From positions 1 to 64,000 of the forward strand of contig OENT01000057.1 of the NCBI GenBank assembly GCA_900239685.1: a DNA stretch of 64,000 bases, given 5' to 3'. Position 1 is the stretch's first letter; each line of letters opens with the position of its first letter. Of the stretch, positions 1 through 12,694 are shown in pieces. Made by a program: the position numbers and the translations under genes. Source of the DNA: Rotaria macrura. Taxonomy: Eukaryota; Rotifera; Eurotatoria; Philodinida; Philodinidae. The notes below the pieces were generated by a model. It was given only the letters and a program-made list of their open reading frames with translations, was not told the origin of the DNA and did no database searches.

Positions 1-2973
1 CAATTTTATAATGCTCCAATCAATACACCATGGCAAATAACGTTCAAAACTCTGAGCCAGAATTTATTCTTAAAGGATATCCAAGTAAAAGAAGGAACTA
101 TTTAAACAATAGTGCAGTATAAAGCAAGACGTCTTAACATGATTAACAACAACGAAGATAAGTTTGATATATGACGATTGCGTGAACAATATCAGACAGA
201 TATTGTCATCGGAGACTAGACAAGTGCAAATACAGCAAGCGTAAGTAGAAATACTTTTTACGTAATAACTGTACATCCAACTAAACCTAAGCTGAATTCA
301 CTTAAGAAAATGCAATTATTAGGTACGATGTGTTTGAGTAAATGTATTGTTAGCGTGTGGGTGTTAATGCACTAGAATAGATATATAAATATATACCCAC
401 ATTCACATCCTCACCCCTGCTGATATTAATAGCACCTACGAGTAGTATGCATGCTAGAGGTATACTTGAAGATGCAACTAGCATTTCAAAGAATATTACC
501 AGAATTCATTTGGATTCTATTGGGATCTTTGCGCTCCGAAAAATTGGAAAGTCTATGGGCATCAGAGTTGGGAAATAGTTCTAGGTCAAGAGAAATGAAT
601 CTTTCATGTATCGTATTGAAATAGGAATAAAATATCTCAGAAATACATATTTCTCTATACAAGATATGCACAAATAATCGTGACAGGAAAAGCAGGGGAA
701 TCAAAAGAAGAACATCGTACAAGTACACTTGTACTTTGACTTTCTGAAAATTATCTAGTACATATGATTTCCAAGTAAAAAAATGTAGAAAAGTATCACG
801 TATCATATTCAATATCCAGTGTCTGATTGTCACCAAAAACAAAGGAAAAAGATTGAAGTAAAACAATTGCGAGGAAAAATTTGAAAAAGACAGCAATCAT
901 AATAATTTATAAATAAAAGCACAATGAAAAGAACAGAAGAGGATGTTTGCCATGGTGGAACTCATCACGATTCAAAAATATGATAACATCGAAGTAATCA
1001 ATGCGAATATCTATCTTTTTGTCACAAGCTATTCAAAGAATTTTCAAAGCTTACGAGAAAAGGTTTCGAAATGTGTTCGATCGCATTTAGTTTGAAACTA
1101 TGAGTCATTATTCAATGATGTGCCATCTCAACGATTGACCTTTATCGAAGTTTATCACCCCTAAGCTAGAACCATACTAATGAGAAGCTTTGAAAATTTC
1201 AATTATGATCGATGTATGCTCGTCAAGCTATCGATTTGTCATGAAAAAGTGTCCCTTTTTTAAAAAATGGATAAAGATAAATAAATCTTTGGCAATGTAA
1301 CAATTGAACGAAAATATTACAGAAATGATATTTTCACACAGACGCAAGCAATTGAGCAGTGAGGAAATTTACTTTCAAGGACATTGTTGAAAATGAACAT
1401 CGATAGCAGATATTTGGTGTGTACCATTCTGCTTTCATACTGACGTTCACTTATTCGAATTTGTTTTTGTATTCAATAGACAACAGCCGTTCGTTGGGCT
1501 AGATGTCGACTATTGTTTGCGAAAGCAATGTTCATTCAATCTTCTCTATATATATGTTCGAAAAGGTTTCTTAGTTAAACTGAATAAACTGAAAAACCTA
1601 TCACGCTTGCATCAGATGTAAACTTTGGGCCACACTCATATATGTAAACTCGGTCAACAACAGAATTAGTTATCTGACATGATTGATACATATAATATCA
1701 AGTTCCTTTAGGTTATCTGGTTAAAGCAGGCCAAAACTTGTGGTCTGTGTTCGTTCTATTGTACATGTTTCTAGAAGCCGATGTTTAGCACGTACCAGCA
1801 TTACAAGTAATTATAGGTACCCAGTTGAATGAATATCATGTAGTATTGGATGGAATCTGCCCCGGTTGACTGAATCGATGGGAATCGGGATCACGAAACT
1901 ACTGTCGGATTCTTCAGTTGAGTCTTATGGAATTAGTTGAGTAGTGATCAGTAACTGATGCCAATAGTAGAGGCCGGTGAAAAATCTATAGTGGATTTAG
2001 TTGAATTTTAACAGCTAGGATCTGAATGTCATTTACAGACCCAAATTCTGAAAGGATTTACTCTGTATCATAGAAATTTACATACAATCAAATTGGATTC
2101 CTTTCAAATTCGATTGTTGGAGTGATCATCCTGAAAAGTGTTAAAGTAGAATATCATGTTGAGTTTTACCGAACATACGATCAATGACAGCAAAACTATT
2201 GCAAGTCCCAAAAAATTCCACCATCCGCCTTGTATTCGTCCTTATACACAATTGTTTTTTGTATTTGAGTATGTTTGTTTTTGCGAAGATATGATACTTC
2301 TTCCATATTAAGCAATGCGAAAATATAATCTACTATGTAAAATAAATAGTATCATAGATTACCATCCATACGTGTAACTAAGGCAGATTCGATATGAATG
2401 AAAGATACTTTACTTGTAAGCACGTTTCTCTGGAAAAAAACAAAAGAAAATATTTCCCAAGAATTTTTTTCCGAAAAATGCTTCGTGTTCTGAAATAAAA
2501 TATTTTTCTAACTAATGTACAACCACATATGTAGAACAAATCGATGTTCCGAAATGAACGCCACATGTACATATATATATGTATATATATATATAGTGCG
2601 AGGAAGATTCTATCAAGACGGATCTGCAAATACGAATTGTATCTGAATGTCGTTTATGAATGAACCCTCGGACATTCAATATTTTTGCAGATATCTTTGA
2701 TTTTTTTCACTTTTCCGATATGCTTATTCTTGTTTACCCTTTAACTACTGATCGAAACGTTATTACAAAATTAGAATTCTCTAAAGCTAATGATTTCTAT
2801 ACTTGAATATAAATGCTACTTCTCCGTGGCAAGTGAGTATTAAAAATACATAGTTTCTATGTTTCCTTGGGTTCGGATTGTAAAGAAACCATTATTCTGA
2901 CGAAAACATGATCTTAGACATACAGTTGTCAAAACTATCACATGATGAAGAAGAAAAAAACATATTTTTTTAC
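1..2973. other. No supportable gene; possible intron of the alanine aminotransferase gene
   Basis: I looked for the remaining aminotransferase exons on the minus strand (the conserved substrate- and PLP-binding segments) and saw none. The open frames here are short, hydrophobic or low-complexity, and look like chance frames in AT-rich DNA. A (TA)n tract sits near 2570-2596. The stretch is either a long second intron, with the rest of the gene beyond the left edge, or sequence unrelated to a truncated gene. Confidence 0.4.
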
Positions 2974-3240
2974 CTTCAATTGACCTTCGATTTCTCCAGC
3001 ACGGATAACTATTGGACCTATAATATTTACGGTATAGAATAAAAACCAATGCCGATTCGACTTAGTAAAAACTAAGTAAATATATATACCTCGAACAGCA
3101 TATTCAACTTCTTTAACTAGTGGATTAAGTGTGTCCATTGTTAAAGATGCATTTCGTTTTTGCTCTGTTTTTCTAATTAAACCAGTGGCTGATAAAATTC
3201 GTGTTGAATTTAGAGGTAGTCGATATTTTATTGCAAGCAT
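2974..3240 (-). CDS. GPT2: Alanine aminotransferase, first two coding exons only (partial)
   Basis: Exons are complement(3090..3240) and complement(2974..3017); 195 nt, 65 codons, splicing in phase. The enzyme is a PLP-dependent transaminase interconverting alanine and 2-oxoglutarate with pyruvate and glutamate. The segment TMDTLNPLVKEVEYAVRG followed by PIVIRAGEIEGQLK is the typical N-terminal signature of animal ALT proteins. The first ~30 residues carry Lys/Arg/Ser/Thr and almost no acidic residues, as in a mitochondrial presequence, so the GPT2-like form is more likely than the cytosolic one (inference). Exon 2 ends at AAG with a GTAAAA donor. None of the other ~430 residues expected for the family, including the PLP lysine region, appears downstream. 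It is therefore a 5' part of a gene with a long intron, or a truncated copy. It is divergent from IQCE, with 312 bp between the start codons. Confidence 0.82.
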
Positions 3241-3552
3241 GTCTAGTATCTAAGTATGCAAAAAAAATACAGTCACACAGTACAGATACAATAATCACAA
3301 ATAAAACGACGGAAAAACAAATACCTATAAGGAATACTAAGAAAAAAATGGGTGTGCTCGGTTCTATCCTATAGTATTAGGAGTTTTTCGGTGCGTCAAT
3401 GATCAATAATTGTTTGCATAGAGGTCGCAAGTGAACATCGATCGTTCATAATGATTGTTGTTTCCATGGTAGCAATGTAGTTCATGGTTGCTACCGATTA
3501 AGGGATAATACATTTTGATCAGATAAATAATCTAAAAATTCGTTTTGCGACG
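3241..3552. promoter_or_regulatory. Divergent intergenic region between GPT2-like and IQCE
   Basis: This 312-bp gap separates two divergent start codons, so it should hold both 5' UTRs and promoters, possibly shared. I see no clear TATA box or other motif I would name. The role is inferred from position only. Confidence 0.4.
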
Positions 3553-6500
3553 ATGTCAAAAAATATAAATGGAAGACTACGAATAAATCAAGCACGAGAA
3601 TCTTATGTTGAACAAATACCTTATCAGCAGCATAGAAAAACCAAAGCGTTAACACGTTCCAGCTCTCGCGATGATAGCGATATTGCTTATCGAAGTGCAC
3701 CTGAATATTTAAAACAATTGATGAATATGTCAACATCATCCAATGAATATTCAGCCAGAAATATGACACGCACGCAAAGTGCGAGTGAAATGACATCAGG
3801 GAATTATTGTGAGAAAATAATATTTCATACAATGAAAAGTATTGTCTTGTAAGTTATTTTTAAGTTAGTCGACCCGTTAGTGGAAATCCAAAGTATAAAA
3901 CACAGGAAGAGTATTATGATGAAATTCAAGTCTTGAAAAAGGTTATTACCACTTGAAGCTTTATCAATTTATATATATATGTATATACGTATATATCTAT
4001 GAATCGTTTTCTTTTGTTTTCATTTAGGAATTAAAATATTCTAAAGCTGATAATAACAATCTACGCGCTAAACTCCGACGCTTAGAAGAAGACATTGCAC
4101 GTAAACGTAAAGAAATCGACAGTTACTATGATACAAGCAAGGTACTTTTAATCCTGAAATATATCATAGGAAGAGTATTGTTTGACTATTTTCTTCTTGT
4201 TTATCTTTCAAAGGATGGAGATATCCGACGAGCATCAACTAGTTCTTCTAATTCGAATCCGGTAAGTGTTTAAATCTAACTTGAATTATACAAAAAAAAA
4301 AGAATCGAATCGAATCCTATTGTATTGTAGAATATTGTTATGAATTTAAAACAACGTTTATTTAAATTAGAATCACAATTGAAACAAAAAGAAATTATAA
4401 TTGAGTATGTTAAAAAGAAAACGATCGTGACCAACATTGTGAAAACAAAATAGCTCTATGTTTCTATTTCCAGTGAAATGAAAGGTGATCCACGATGGAC
4501 AAAGAGTACCGAGTTAGAAATTCAAAATCGGGCTTTATTTAATGAAATCGAAAAATATAAATTAGAAAGACTAAATTTTATACAACAGTAACAATATACT
4601 ATGTAATTCGTTATTTGTCTTTATTTGTAATTTATTTCTCAAGTGATTATATGGCTACAGTTGATGAAGAGAAAAAGAATGCTGTACGAAAATTAGAAAG
4701 TGACAAGCAAGAATTAAAAAAAGAAAATGAGAATTTGAAGAAAAAACTAAATGAATTCGAAAAATCAGGCAAGCTATTCTAAAGAAATTAAAAATAATTT
4801 GATTGATTGTATATTTTTTAAAATTCTTCAGGGTACAGCGAACAATCATCGCCACGTCAACATGTATGTATCGATATGTTTGAAGTACTATGTGTTAAGA
4901 AACGTTTGAGAATAGATTTGAAATGAATAGATTTTGAAAAGAGAAACAATGATGACTTAGCGAAAAGATTTCATCCTATTTAGTTTAGCTTTCATCAACA
5001 AACATAGAAAATCTTTTCACTTCAATGAACAAGTCTAAGTCAAAGAACGATCTTTCGACTTATTTAAGAACTAATGCTCATTACAATTGTGGTTTCTACG
5101 ATCAGAACACATATCAGCGTTTTAATAACATATGAACTAAATTTGATAAATCATATCAGATTTTGATTTTCCAGTGATACAAAAAAAATAGAATAGAAAG
5201 ATCGAGAGTAATGCATAGCATCAGTATAAATGACGACGACTAAATTAAACAGGAAACCATAAGAAAATCTTTTAAAACTGTACGAGCATCGTTAAGCGAT
5301 GTCTATTGTATTAGCATTGCACTTGCTTCAAACATCATCAGCATTTTAATGTTTCTGTTTTATTTACTAAATTTGAAGTTTTGAAGAATCATTTCTTCGC
5401 AGTTTTTTTCCAAAAGCTAATAAAAACGAGTCGAAAGGTTATATGGGATAAAATATACGTCCGGCGAAGATTCATTCTCGTTTTTATTTCGAGACCGTAA
5501 TCATCGCTAACATTGCTCATTAATATTCAAATATCTATTAGACTCTTGACAACCGGCAACAGAGGAATAGGGAGCATAATACAACGAATTTATTCCTATC
5601 ACATTATAATGTCATGGTCAAGAATTCTTCAAGGATTAATGAGAAATGAAATTGTAGAAAATTTTTACTATTCCTTTTACTCGTTTTCAAATAATACATC
5701 TGAAATATCGCTATAAATGGGTGATTGTATTCGTGTCACGCAGTAATACGTATTTATGACGTATCTATGTACATTGGGTTGTGGTGAACATCATGTATTC
5801 ATCTTGAACATTTTATATACAATATGGAAAGACTTACAGATAAAGTAGCAATGATTTCATGGCATTGTGAATCTGAATTTCAATTAGCACTCGTTGTATG
5901 GAACTAACTCATTTTCGAATGTTCTAGCCTATCAAAACAGACTTATTTTTCTTGTTGGAGTTATCCATGCTTGTTTTAGATTCAAATATGTTTTTACAAT
6001 GGTTGATATTTTATTTATTAAACATAACATAATTAAAAAAGACTTCTGTATTATGTACTTTAGTGTTACTAAACAAATTCATTATGTTAGTAGAAAGAAA
6101 ACTATGAACAGCAAGTAGTTCTATCGATTAATTTATAATAAATTTATTCTTGAAGTTTCTTTCTTATAGTTTCATAAATAACTTCTGAAATCTTACAAAT
6201 GATTTTCGCTTAAATTTTACTTCCAGCAAAATAGTCTAGAACTTGTATGTGTATTTTGTTTCTGATAATAGGATGGTACCAGTGATAGAAATTTACGTCG
6301 AAAATTTGATGAACTTAGAGGAAAATGTAGAAACTATGAATATGAACTCGATAAAATAAAAGATGAAATGGAAAATGTGCGACGTGAACGTGACCAATAT
6401 CGTAGTAGATACGTTCGAACTAGTAAGGAACTTGACGAAATACGTTCAGATCGTAATCAAAACATCAAATCTTATCAAACGGATCGTTCATCACCAATAT

Positions 6501-9500
6501 TAAAACGTGACGAAGAACGTTATAGTAAACAATATACGTCGTCTCGTTCATCGAGTAATTCTTTCCGTCGAGATTCTAGTTCATCGGAAGAACATTCTAA
6601 AAAACATTCAAGGTATATTCAAATGCCTATCAATAGAATCAAATACTAGGATTTCTATGTTCTAGATCCAGCACACCTACACAAAAATCTAAAGAATATA
6701 TTGGTTTACGTTCACCATCAACGAAACTTGATCGTCATTCATCATCACCGCCAAGTTCAAGAAAACTTGCATCGAAAAACTGGCATCGTGACAATTGGAC
6801 AAGGTAAAACAATATGAAGATCTATCCAATTGTATTTCTTTTTGTCTAGTGCTGATGAGAATGCTGTGAAAAGATTTCGAGAGAAACATGCAGCAATCGT
6901 TATTCAACGAGGTTGGCGTGAACATAATAAATTAAACAAACATTCATTTTCATCTAAAACAAGACAATACGGCTTTGATAAAGTAGATTCATGCTTACTC
7001 GATTTCATATTGTATAGGCGTTTTCTTTTCATTCGTTTTATTTTAGCGAAACACAAAAACTGGTGCTCTAGTAAGTTGCTGCTTCGTGTAATGAATTAAG
7101 ATGATCTTTCTTCGTTTTAAAAAATTCAAACGGAATATCAAAGTATTATTTCATTAAATCATCAAAATATACATATAATGAAATAATCACAAAATGAGTT
7201 CTAACCTAAATTTCACTAATGAACTAGAGAAATCCTCTTCGAGATAGAAAAAAATATGTCTCGCCTTTCAGCTCACTGAGCATGACATAATCAGTCAGTT
7301 GCGAAGTTCTGTCATTTAATAACGAGTGTTACTGGGCAACTAACGCAAGACAGATAGTGATTTCCAACTGATTTACTTATGGTTATCTTATTTCGAATGA
7401 GACGAAGTAGAAATGCAAAACAAACAATGTCGCAACTGCGTCATAGTATGCTCTCAACTAAAAAAAAGGGAGAATCTTGAGTTTTCGAACGATTTCTATT
7501 TTTCGTTTCGATTATCCAAATCTGCTTGACATCTTTTTCTTTCTCTTTTTATGTACATTACTTAAGGGATAAGTCTATCGACATTATCGTAGCGTACACA
7601 CTGAATTGAAATCCGATTGCATTTACCTCCGAGCTTTTTCTTATTATTATGGCATTAGTCATTGAATGAATATTCTATTCATGTCGTTTACACCTTACAA
7701 AATATAAAAGAAAAGTTTCAATAATCGTTAATTACATAGAAATCATCTCTAATTTCTTCTTATAAATAGAAATCGTCAGAAACGCTCTCACAACGTGGTA
7801 GCCAACAAAAATTGGGTTCGAAAATAGATCATCAGGAAAACCATAATATCAAAAATCGACCAACACCAGCTTATATGGAATACGAAGTAAGTGCTTGCAC
7901 CTAAAATCAATAGTGGAATTTATCTGAATTTTGAAGTCGGCTTTAAAAATTGTGCAATCATCTTTACGAGGATACATCAATCGAATTCAAATCGATAAAA
8001 CTTCTCGAACAGACAAATCACATCGTATTGAAAATTATGATGATGACAGTGATAGTATAGGAAAGTTATCAAAACAATATCGATCACAATACGACACGTA
8101 AGAAAAATCATTTAACTACATGATTAAATTTATAATTATTCGTCGTTTTAAGTGACAAAAAACGAGAGAACTTTTCTAAGTATTCAAAACAAAATTATGC
8201 AGATAACAATAGTTTGCAAAGTGGTAAGCAAAAAAAAAAATTATAAATCATTCTAACTTGTTATCATCATACTCCGATGTATTTTTTTCCTTTCTAAGAT
8301 AAGACTGGATCTAATAATCGATTACCAACAAGTAATCGAGATCTAAATTCGAACCTGGTAAGTGATGAATGCAAGAAATATTTCTATGCCACAGGTTTTT
8401 ATGATTTCGTATGAGAGCACATTATCAACATGGCTTGATCCTTTATTTTCTTGGAAAAAAAAGTTACTAACTAGAAATACATATGTATGGAGAGAGCACA
8501 TTTTTATGTTATATATATTACCTGAGGTCTGTGTCATTATTTTCGTAGAAAATTTTGTAAGAATACAATCCATGGAATTTACGGTAACAACTTTCAATGT
8601 ACGTTACCATAGAAGTTTTGAAGTGATTTGACAAATCGTTTAGTTTTACCTATACTCGAAGAAACTCAGATGGACAACCATATCTACTTAGAATAATGTG
8701 TAATAATATTATTTGAAGACTCCCATATCTTTTATATGACCACAACGAAGAGAACTAAAAAATATCTTGCATAATACTTTGTCTTTAGTTGCTGTTGAAC
8801 CTCTTAAATATCAATAGCAACTGTTGTGATTTTGAATAATTTTTTATTACCATCTACAGAGGCAACAGTTCAGATTTTAGATACACACTGTTACACACGG
8901 GCTATTCGTAGATGCAAGATAAAATTTCAAAAATGAAAACTTCAAAGAATAAGGATTCAATTTTTAAACTTAACTAAGCTATCGAAACAGCGCAAGGTCT
9001 TACCTTTGAAAAAGCACAACTTTTTGATGATTTTTTTGAATTAAAATTTAGAAGTAAGCACATTTTCTTAACATATTCATGTATTGCTTTTATCAGTAAA
9101 TCGTAGTCTAATAATAAGAGTAAGTTCTGCATGTAAAGTTTAGTATCAAAATTCATCAATATGAATTTTTCAAATAGCTGAGCACTCTGAAAAACAGGTA
9201 TTTTACGTAGTCAATGATAGATACTGGATCTCAATTGGAAATTTGATCTATTGTTACATATTATTAATATGTTTAGAGCAAAAAGTTATAGGAAAAATAT
9301 ATTTAAAATCGAAATGAAACATCTTGGAAAGTTTCTTTGCTAATAAGAAATTTAATCAAGTTTTCAGACCTCTACCTGTAAGTAAGACTGAGCAGCTGTC
9401 CGCTTTCATGCTTCAGGCCAAAGATATTTATAAGTAAAAAGTCTTGTGCAATTCTGTACGATAGTAAACTTTAAGTTCAGCATAGTTTCTTGTTTATATC

Positions 9501-10202
9501 AATAATAGTGACATATTTAACATTTTATATTTATCTCATATACAATATCGTGAAAGACTAACTTCGTACTATTGAATTCAGAGAAAAATTCCTCAAAAAC
9601 TTTAGTTATAAGATTTTAGCAACTTTCTGAAAGTATTTACGATCAGAATCCTGTTTTTCTCTTGTTACACTTTTAAAGATTTCGGTGTTTCTCACAACAC
9701 ATGGATTCACAGTCTCTAAAATATTAAGTTACTTCTTTTTGTTTAGCATCGTCCTCTGTCACCATCTCTTGATCTTAATCGGCCATCATCACCACAGATC
9801 AGTAGTGGAATTGGTTCTAAATCGCTCATGCCTAATGATCGAAGTTTGTACTCATTTTTCTATTGATAAAATTTCATTATTAAGATGTGTTTTATTTAGA
9901 TAAATTCGGATTAGAGAATCGATATAATCGTGAACTATTTTCGAAATTCGTAAGAGTGAACGATTCGTTTTATTTAAAGCATTTTTTAAAATATGTTTTA
10001 ACATAACATTTTCTAGCAGCAACCTTCTTCGCCTCGAAACGATTATCGCTCATCTCGAAACATATCGCTCGATGATACTCGACCATCATCTCGTCAAAGT
10101 AATGTATCATTAAGCAAAAGTTCAATGTTTGCAAAACAATCGCCTCGAGCTACTTATGATGATGATGATGATGATGATGACGACACGTTCGTTGGCTCAT
10201 AA
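3553..10202 (+). CDS. IQCE: IQ domain-containing protein E homologue (19 exons, 746 aa)
   Basis: Exons: 3553-3848, 3881-3941, 4028-4141, 4214-4261, 4331-4404, 4474-4587, 4644-4768, 4832-4863, 6272-6612, 6666-6803, 6850-6982, 7047-7070, 7770-7886, 7937-8097, 8153-8223, 8299-8357, 9747-9843, 9900-9949, 10017-10202. IQCE works at the ciliary base with EFCAB7 and the EVC complex in vertebrate Hedgehog signalling. The match rests on the coiled-coil start EEYYDEIQVLKKELKYSK with RAKLRRLEEDIARKRKEID, and the following MNLKQRLFKLESQLKQKE, which align in order with vertebrate IQCE. The central part is Arg/Glu-rich coiled coil. IQ-like motifs lie at about 461-475 (AAIVIQRGWREHNK) and 540-555. The tail is Ser/Pro/Arg-rich and ends in an Asp run before TFVGS, recalling the acidic IQCE C-terminus. 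Length is close to the human 695 aa. Intron 1 is only 32 bp and intron 7 appears to use a GC donor. The IQCE assignment is firmer at the N-terminal third than at the C-terminus. Confidence 0.82.
4864..6271 (+). other. IQCE intron 8, no features seen
   Basis: This 1.4-kb intron lies between the exon ending at 4863 and the one starting at 6272. Short open frames on both strands have no recognisable protein content and are probably chance. Intron 16 of the same gene (8358-9746) is similarly long and equally empty. Confidence 0.5.
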
Positions 10203-10407
10203 TATCTTTATTCATATGCATTTTCAAAACAAAGAAATTACATAAAATAGACTGTCTCTTTCATTCAATGAATTTAATATTAAAATTTATAACGCCAATC
10301 AGTTGAATAAGGATACGATGAATAATAATCTAAAAATGATAAAAAGACACAAAGAAAAGATTATATGATGTTTGTTTTTTTTTTAATTTTTTCTTGTTAA
10401 TATTGAT

Positions 10408-12694
10408 CTAACCTGATGGGTGAGCTGATATGGGAAAATTTGTTGCTGTTGGTGGTGGTGGCGGTGGATAGGATGATGTCGAACAAAATGGTTCGGTCGG
10501 TTCTAAAATAAAAATTGTTTCTATTGTTTTCTTTGAATAAAATAAAACTTCAACCTACGCGATGTTATTGTTGCCATATCGAAGTCGTTTTTTATTAGTG
10601 TTTGTGTTGAATTTGGATTTGGATTTGGAATAAATTCATTTGAATTGTAATTAAGATAATTATTCGATGAATATAGTGTATTCCATTTTGGGCGGCGCTG
10701 ATCAAGATAGGTCTTAATGAAAATGACAATTTTTGTCAAAAACAGAAGACTGACGCACAATTGAGCAACAGGGTTAGAGTAGAAAATCATCGGTTAAGTT
10801 CTGAATTCGATAAAATCAGGAAACACTCTGTTAATTAGATTCGAACGACATTCTAAGTTTAACTATGGAAATATTTTCCATCTTCTGCATGAGACTCTGC
10901 ATATAATATAGGTCATTTTCAAAGGTAAATGAAAGAAACATGGAAGGTATCATACGGGCATCAACATACTTTCACAGAAACCGATTGGTTACTTACTTTT
11001 ATAATTGATTCAGTAAGGCCTGTTTGTTTAGTAATAGCTTCGATTTGTGCATTATCAGCCCAAGGATTATCTTTGAAAAATTTATCCAAAAATTCTAGTT
11101 GTTCATTTGAAAAATGTTTTTGTTCCATTAGATCTAAAGAAACTGAATTAACTTCGCAGATGATCACAAAATAAGTGTCATTATTCTTATTCCATGGAGA
11201 TTTCAACACAAAAAAAAAGAAACTTGACAGTAAGACTAATGGTATGTCTGAATAGACAATGACAAAAGAAGAAAAAAAGAGAAATATCCTACCATTATGA
11301 TGGTTTGTACGAGACGACGAACGTTGTTTTATTGTTGAATATTCATATTGTGAATGATTAAGTAAACTATGAATACTATAAACATTTGGTGATGAGGATA
11401 TACTCATTTGATGACTTCGACTTTCATCTTCAGTTGTTGTTGCTGCTGGTGATGAACTGTTGTTTGAACTGCCGCGATTACGTACAATTCTGTGTTAGAA
11501 AAAAAAAGTACGAGAAAAAATCTATTTTCGAGTGATTGTTATTTTTTCATTTCCATATTAATCTATACTAATGAACTTTGACACATAGATCATACTACTT
11601 CTTTTAAGATTTAATTGAGTAGAAAATTTTTAGTTTGAACAAACATAATTGATAGATTTTCCATAGGGATTATTAGATAGAACAACATATGAGATCACAT
11701 CCAGTCAATCATAATGTTTATGATTGGAAGATGATCATTTTAATTGAAAAATTGTACGACAAGCAACAAAAGCACTGATTGATTCTTCCACACATTCTCC
11801 CAAAGAAATTTACCGAGTAAGATTTCCATACTAGATATTCATTTGAACTTTTATTCTAAAACTAGTTTGTTGTTTTAATATTCCTAATCAATTTCGTAAC
11901 TCTTGCCTACTCCCACCTGTTTCTCTAGTTAATGATTGTGCAGTGAAAGAGAAAAAAGTATCAGTTTGAATTCTTCAATCAAAATGTTGTTGCGCATCAT
12001 TAGTTACATGACAATCAACATTACACTATTGTTTGATGAGAGATTTATGAAGTACGATAAAATGTCGATTAATCTTATGTGATTTTTATTTTTACCTATT
12101 TATAGAACTAACACTTGGAACTTTATCTGCATCACATATTCCATCGGCTATGAGGCGTTCACGGATTTCCCATGCAAACATAGTTGGAGCTTGACTTTTA
12201 TAATTATTTATAGCATCCACAACTTTAGGTGTTGCTACTTTCGGTTTGCTTCCACCAATAATACCTGGACGTATTGAGCCTGTTTCATGATATCTAAAAG
12301 ACATAAAATGACTTATATGTAATCTCTGAATTATTCAGAATTGAGATCAATTCAGTTTACCTTCCAAGAATTTTACTTACACAACCATGTGATACTCGTA
12401 ATTGCCGACTAATATCACATGGTCGTACACCTTGTTTAGCTAAATCAACAATCGATTGACGAACAATATCAGGTAAAGGTCGTCCATTGACAAATACTCC
12501 GCCAAGTTGATTGATTCCTCCATGTCCTACGTATATTTACAGATAGATAAATGAAATGACTCTCTTCATTCATTGAGACACAAAGAGATACAAGAAAAGA
12601 AGAAAAAAGAATCAATAAAGGAGGAAAATACCAAGTACCTACCAAATTTGGAATATCGGTATTGGGCTGCAACGAACTGGTTGAACGGAAACAT
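10408..12694 (-). CDS. Pax2/5/8: Pax2/5/8 paired-box transcription factor (7 exons, 338 aa)
   Basis: Exons (complement): 12643-12694, 12361-12526, 12096-12293, 11293-11489, 10997-11151, 10559-10712, 10408-10502; 1017 nt, in frame. This is a DNA-binding developmental regulator. The paired domain (about 18-142) reads [57 protein letters not shown] and [19 protein letters not shown], the Pax2/5/8 flavour rather than Pax4/6 or Pax3/7. An octapeptide-like YSIHSLLN sits at 176-183. A homeodomain-length segment follows from about residue 213, with L16 and F20 in place, but helix 3 reads [10 protein letters not shown]: positions 48, 49 and 51 are Y, L and Q instead of the usual W, F and N. The tail is Asn/Pro/Ser-rich and ends in a Pro run. 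The start ATG at 12694 is the first codon of a short exon, as in other Pax genes. A lophotrochozoan Pax-beta gene is the main alternative identity. The 3' end converges on IQCE with about 205 bp between stops. Confidence 0.9.

Noticed and set aside
486..896. 136-codon minus-strand open frame
   Set aside because: The peptide is rich in F, L, Y and I, with no recognisable domain and no supporting splice or promoter context. It looks like a chance frame in AT-rich DNA.
10403..10502. Alternative reading of the last Pax exon in another open frame
   Set aside because: A phase-2 donor would be needed. The strong GTAGGT donor at 10558 gives phase 1 and a Pro-rich tail ending at TAG, typical for Pax proteins.
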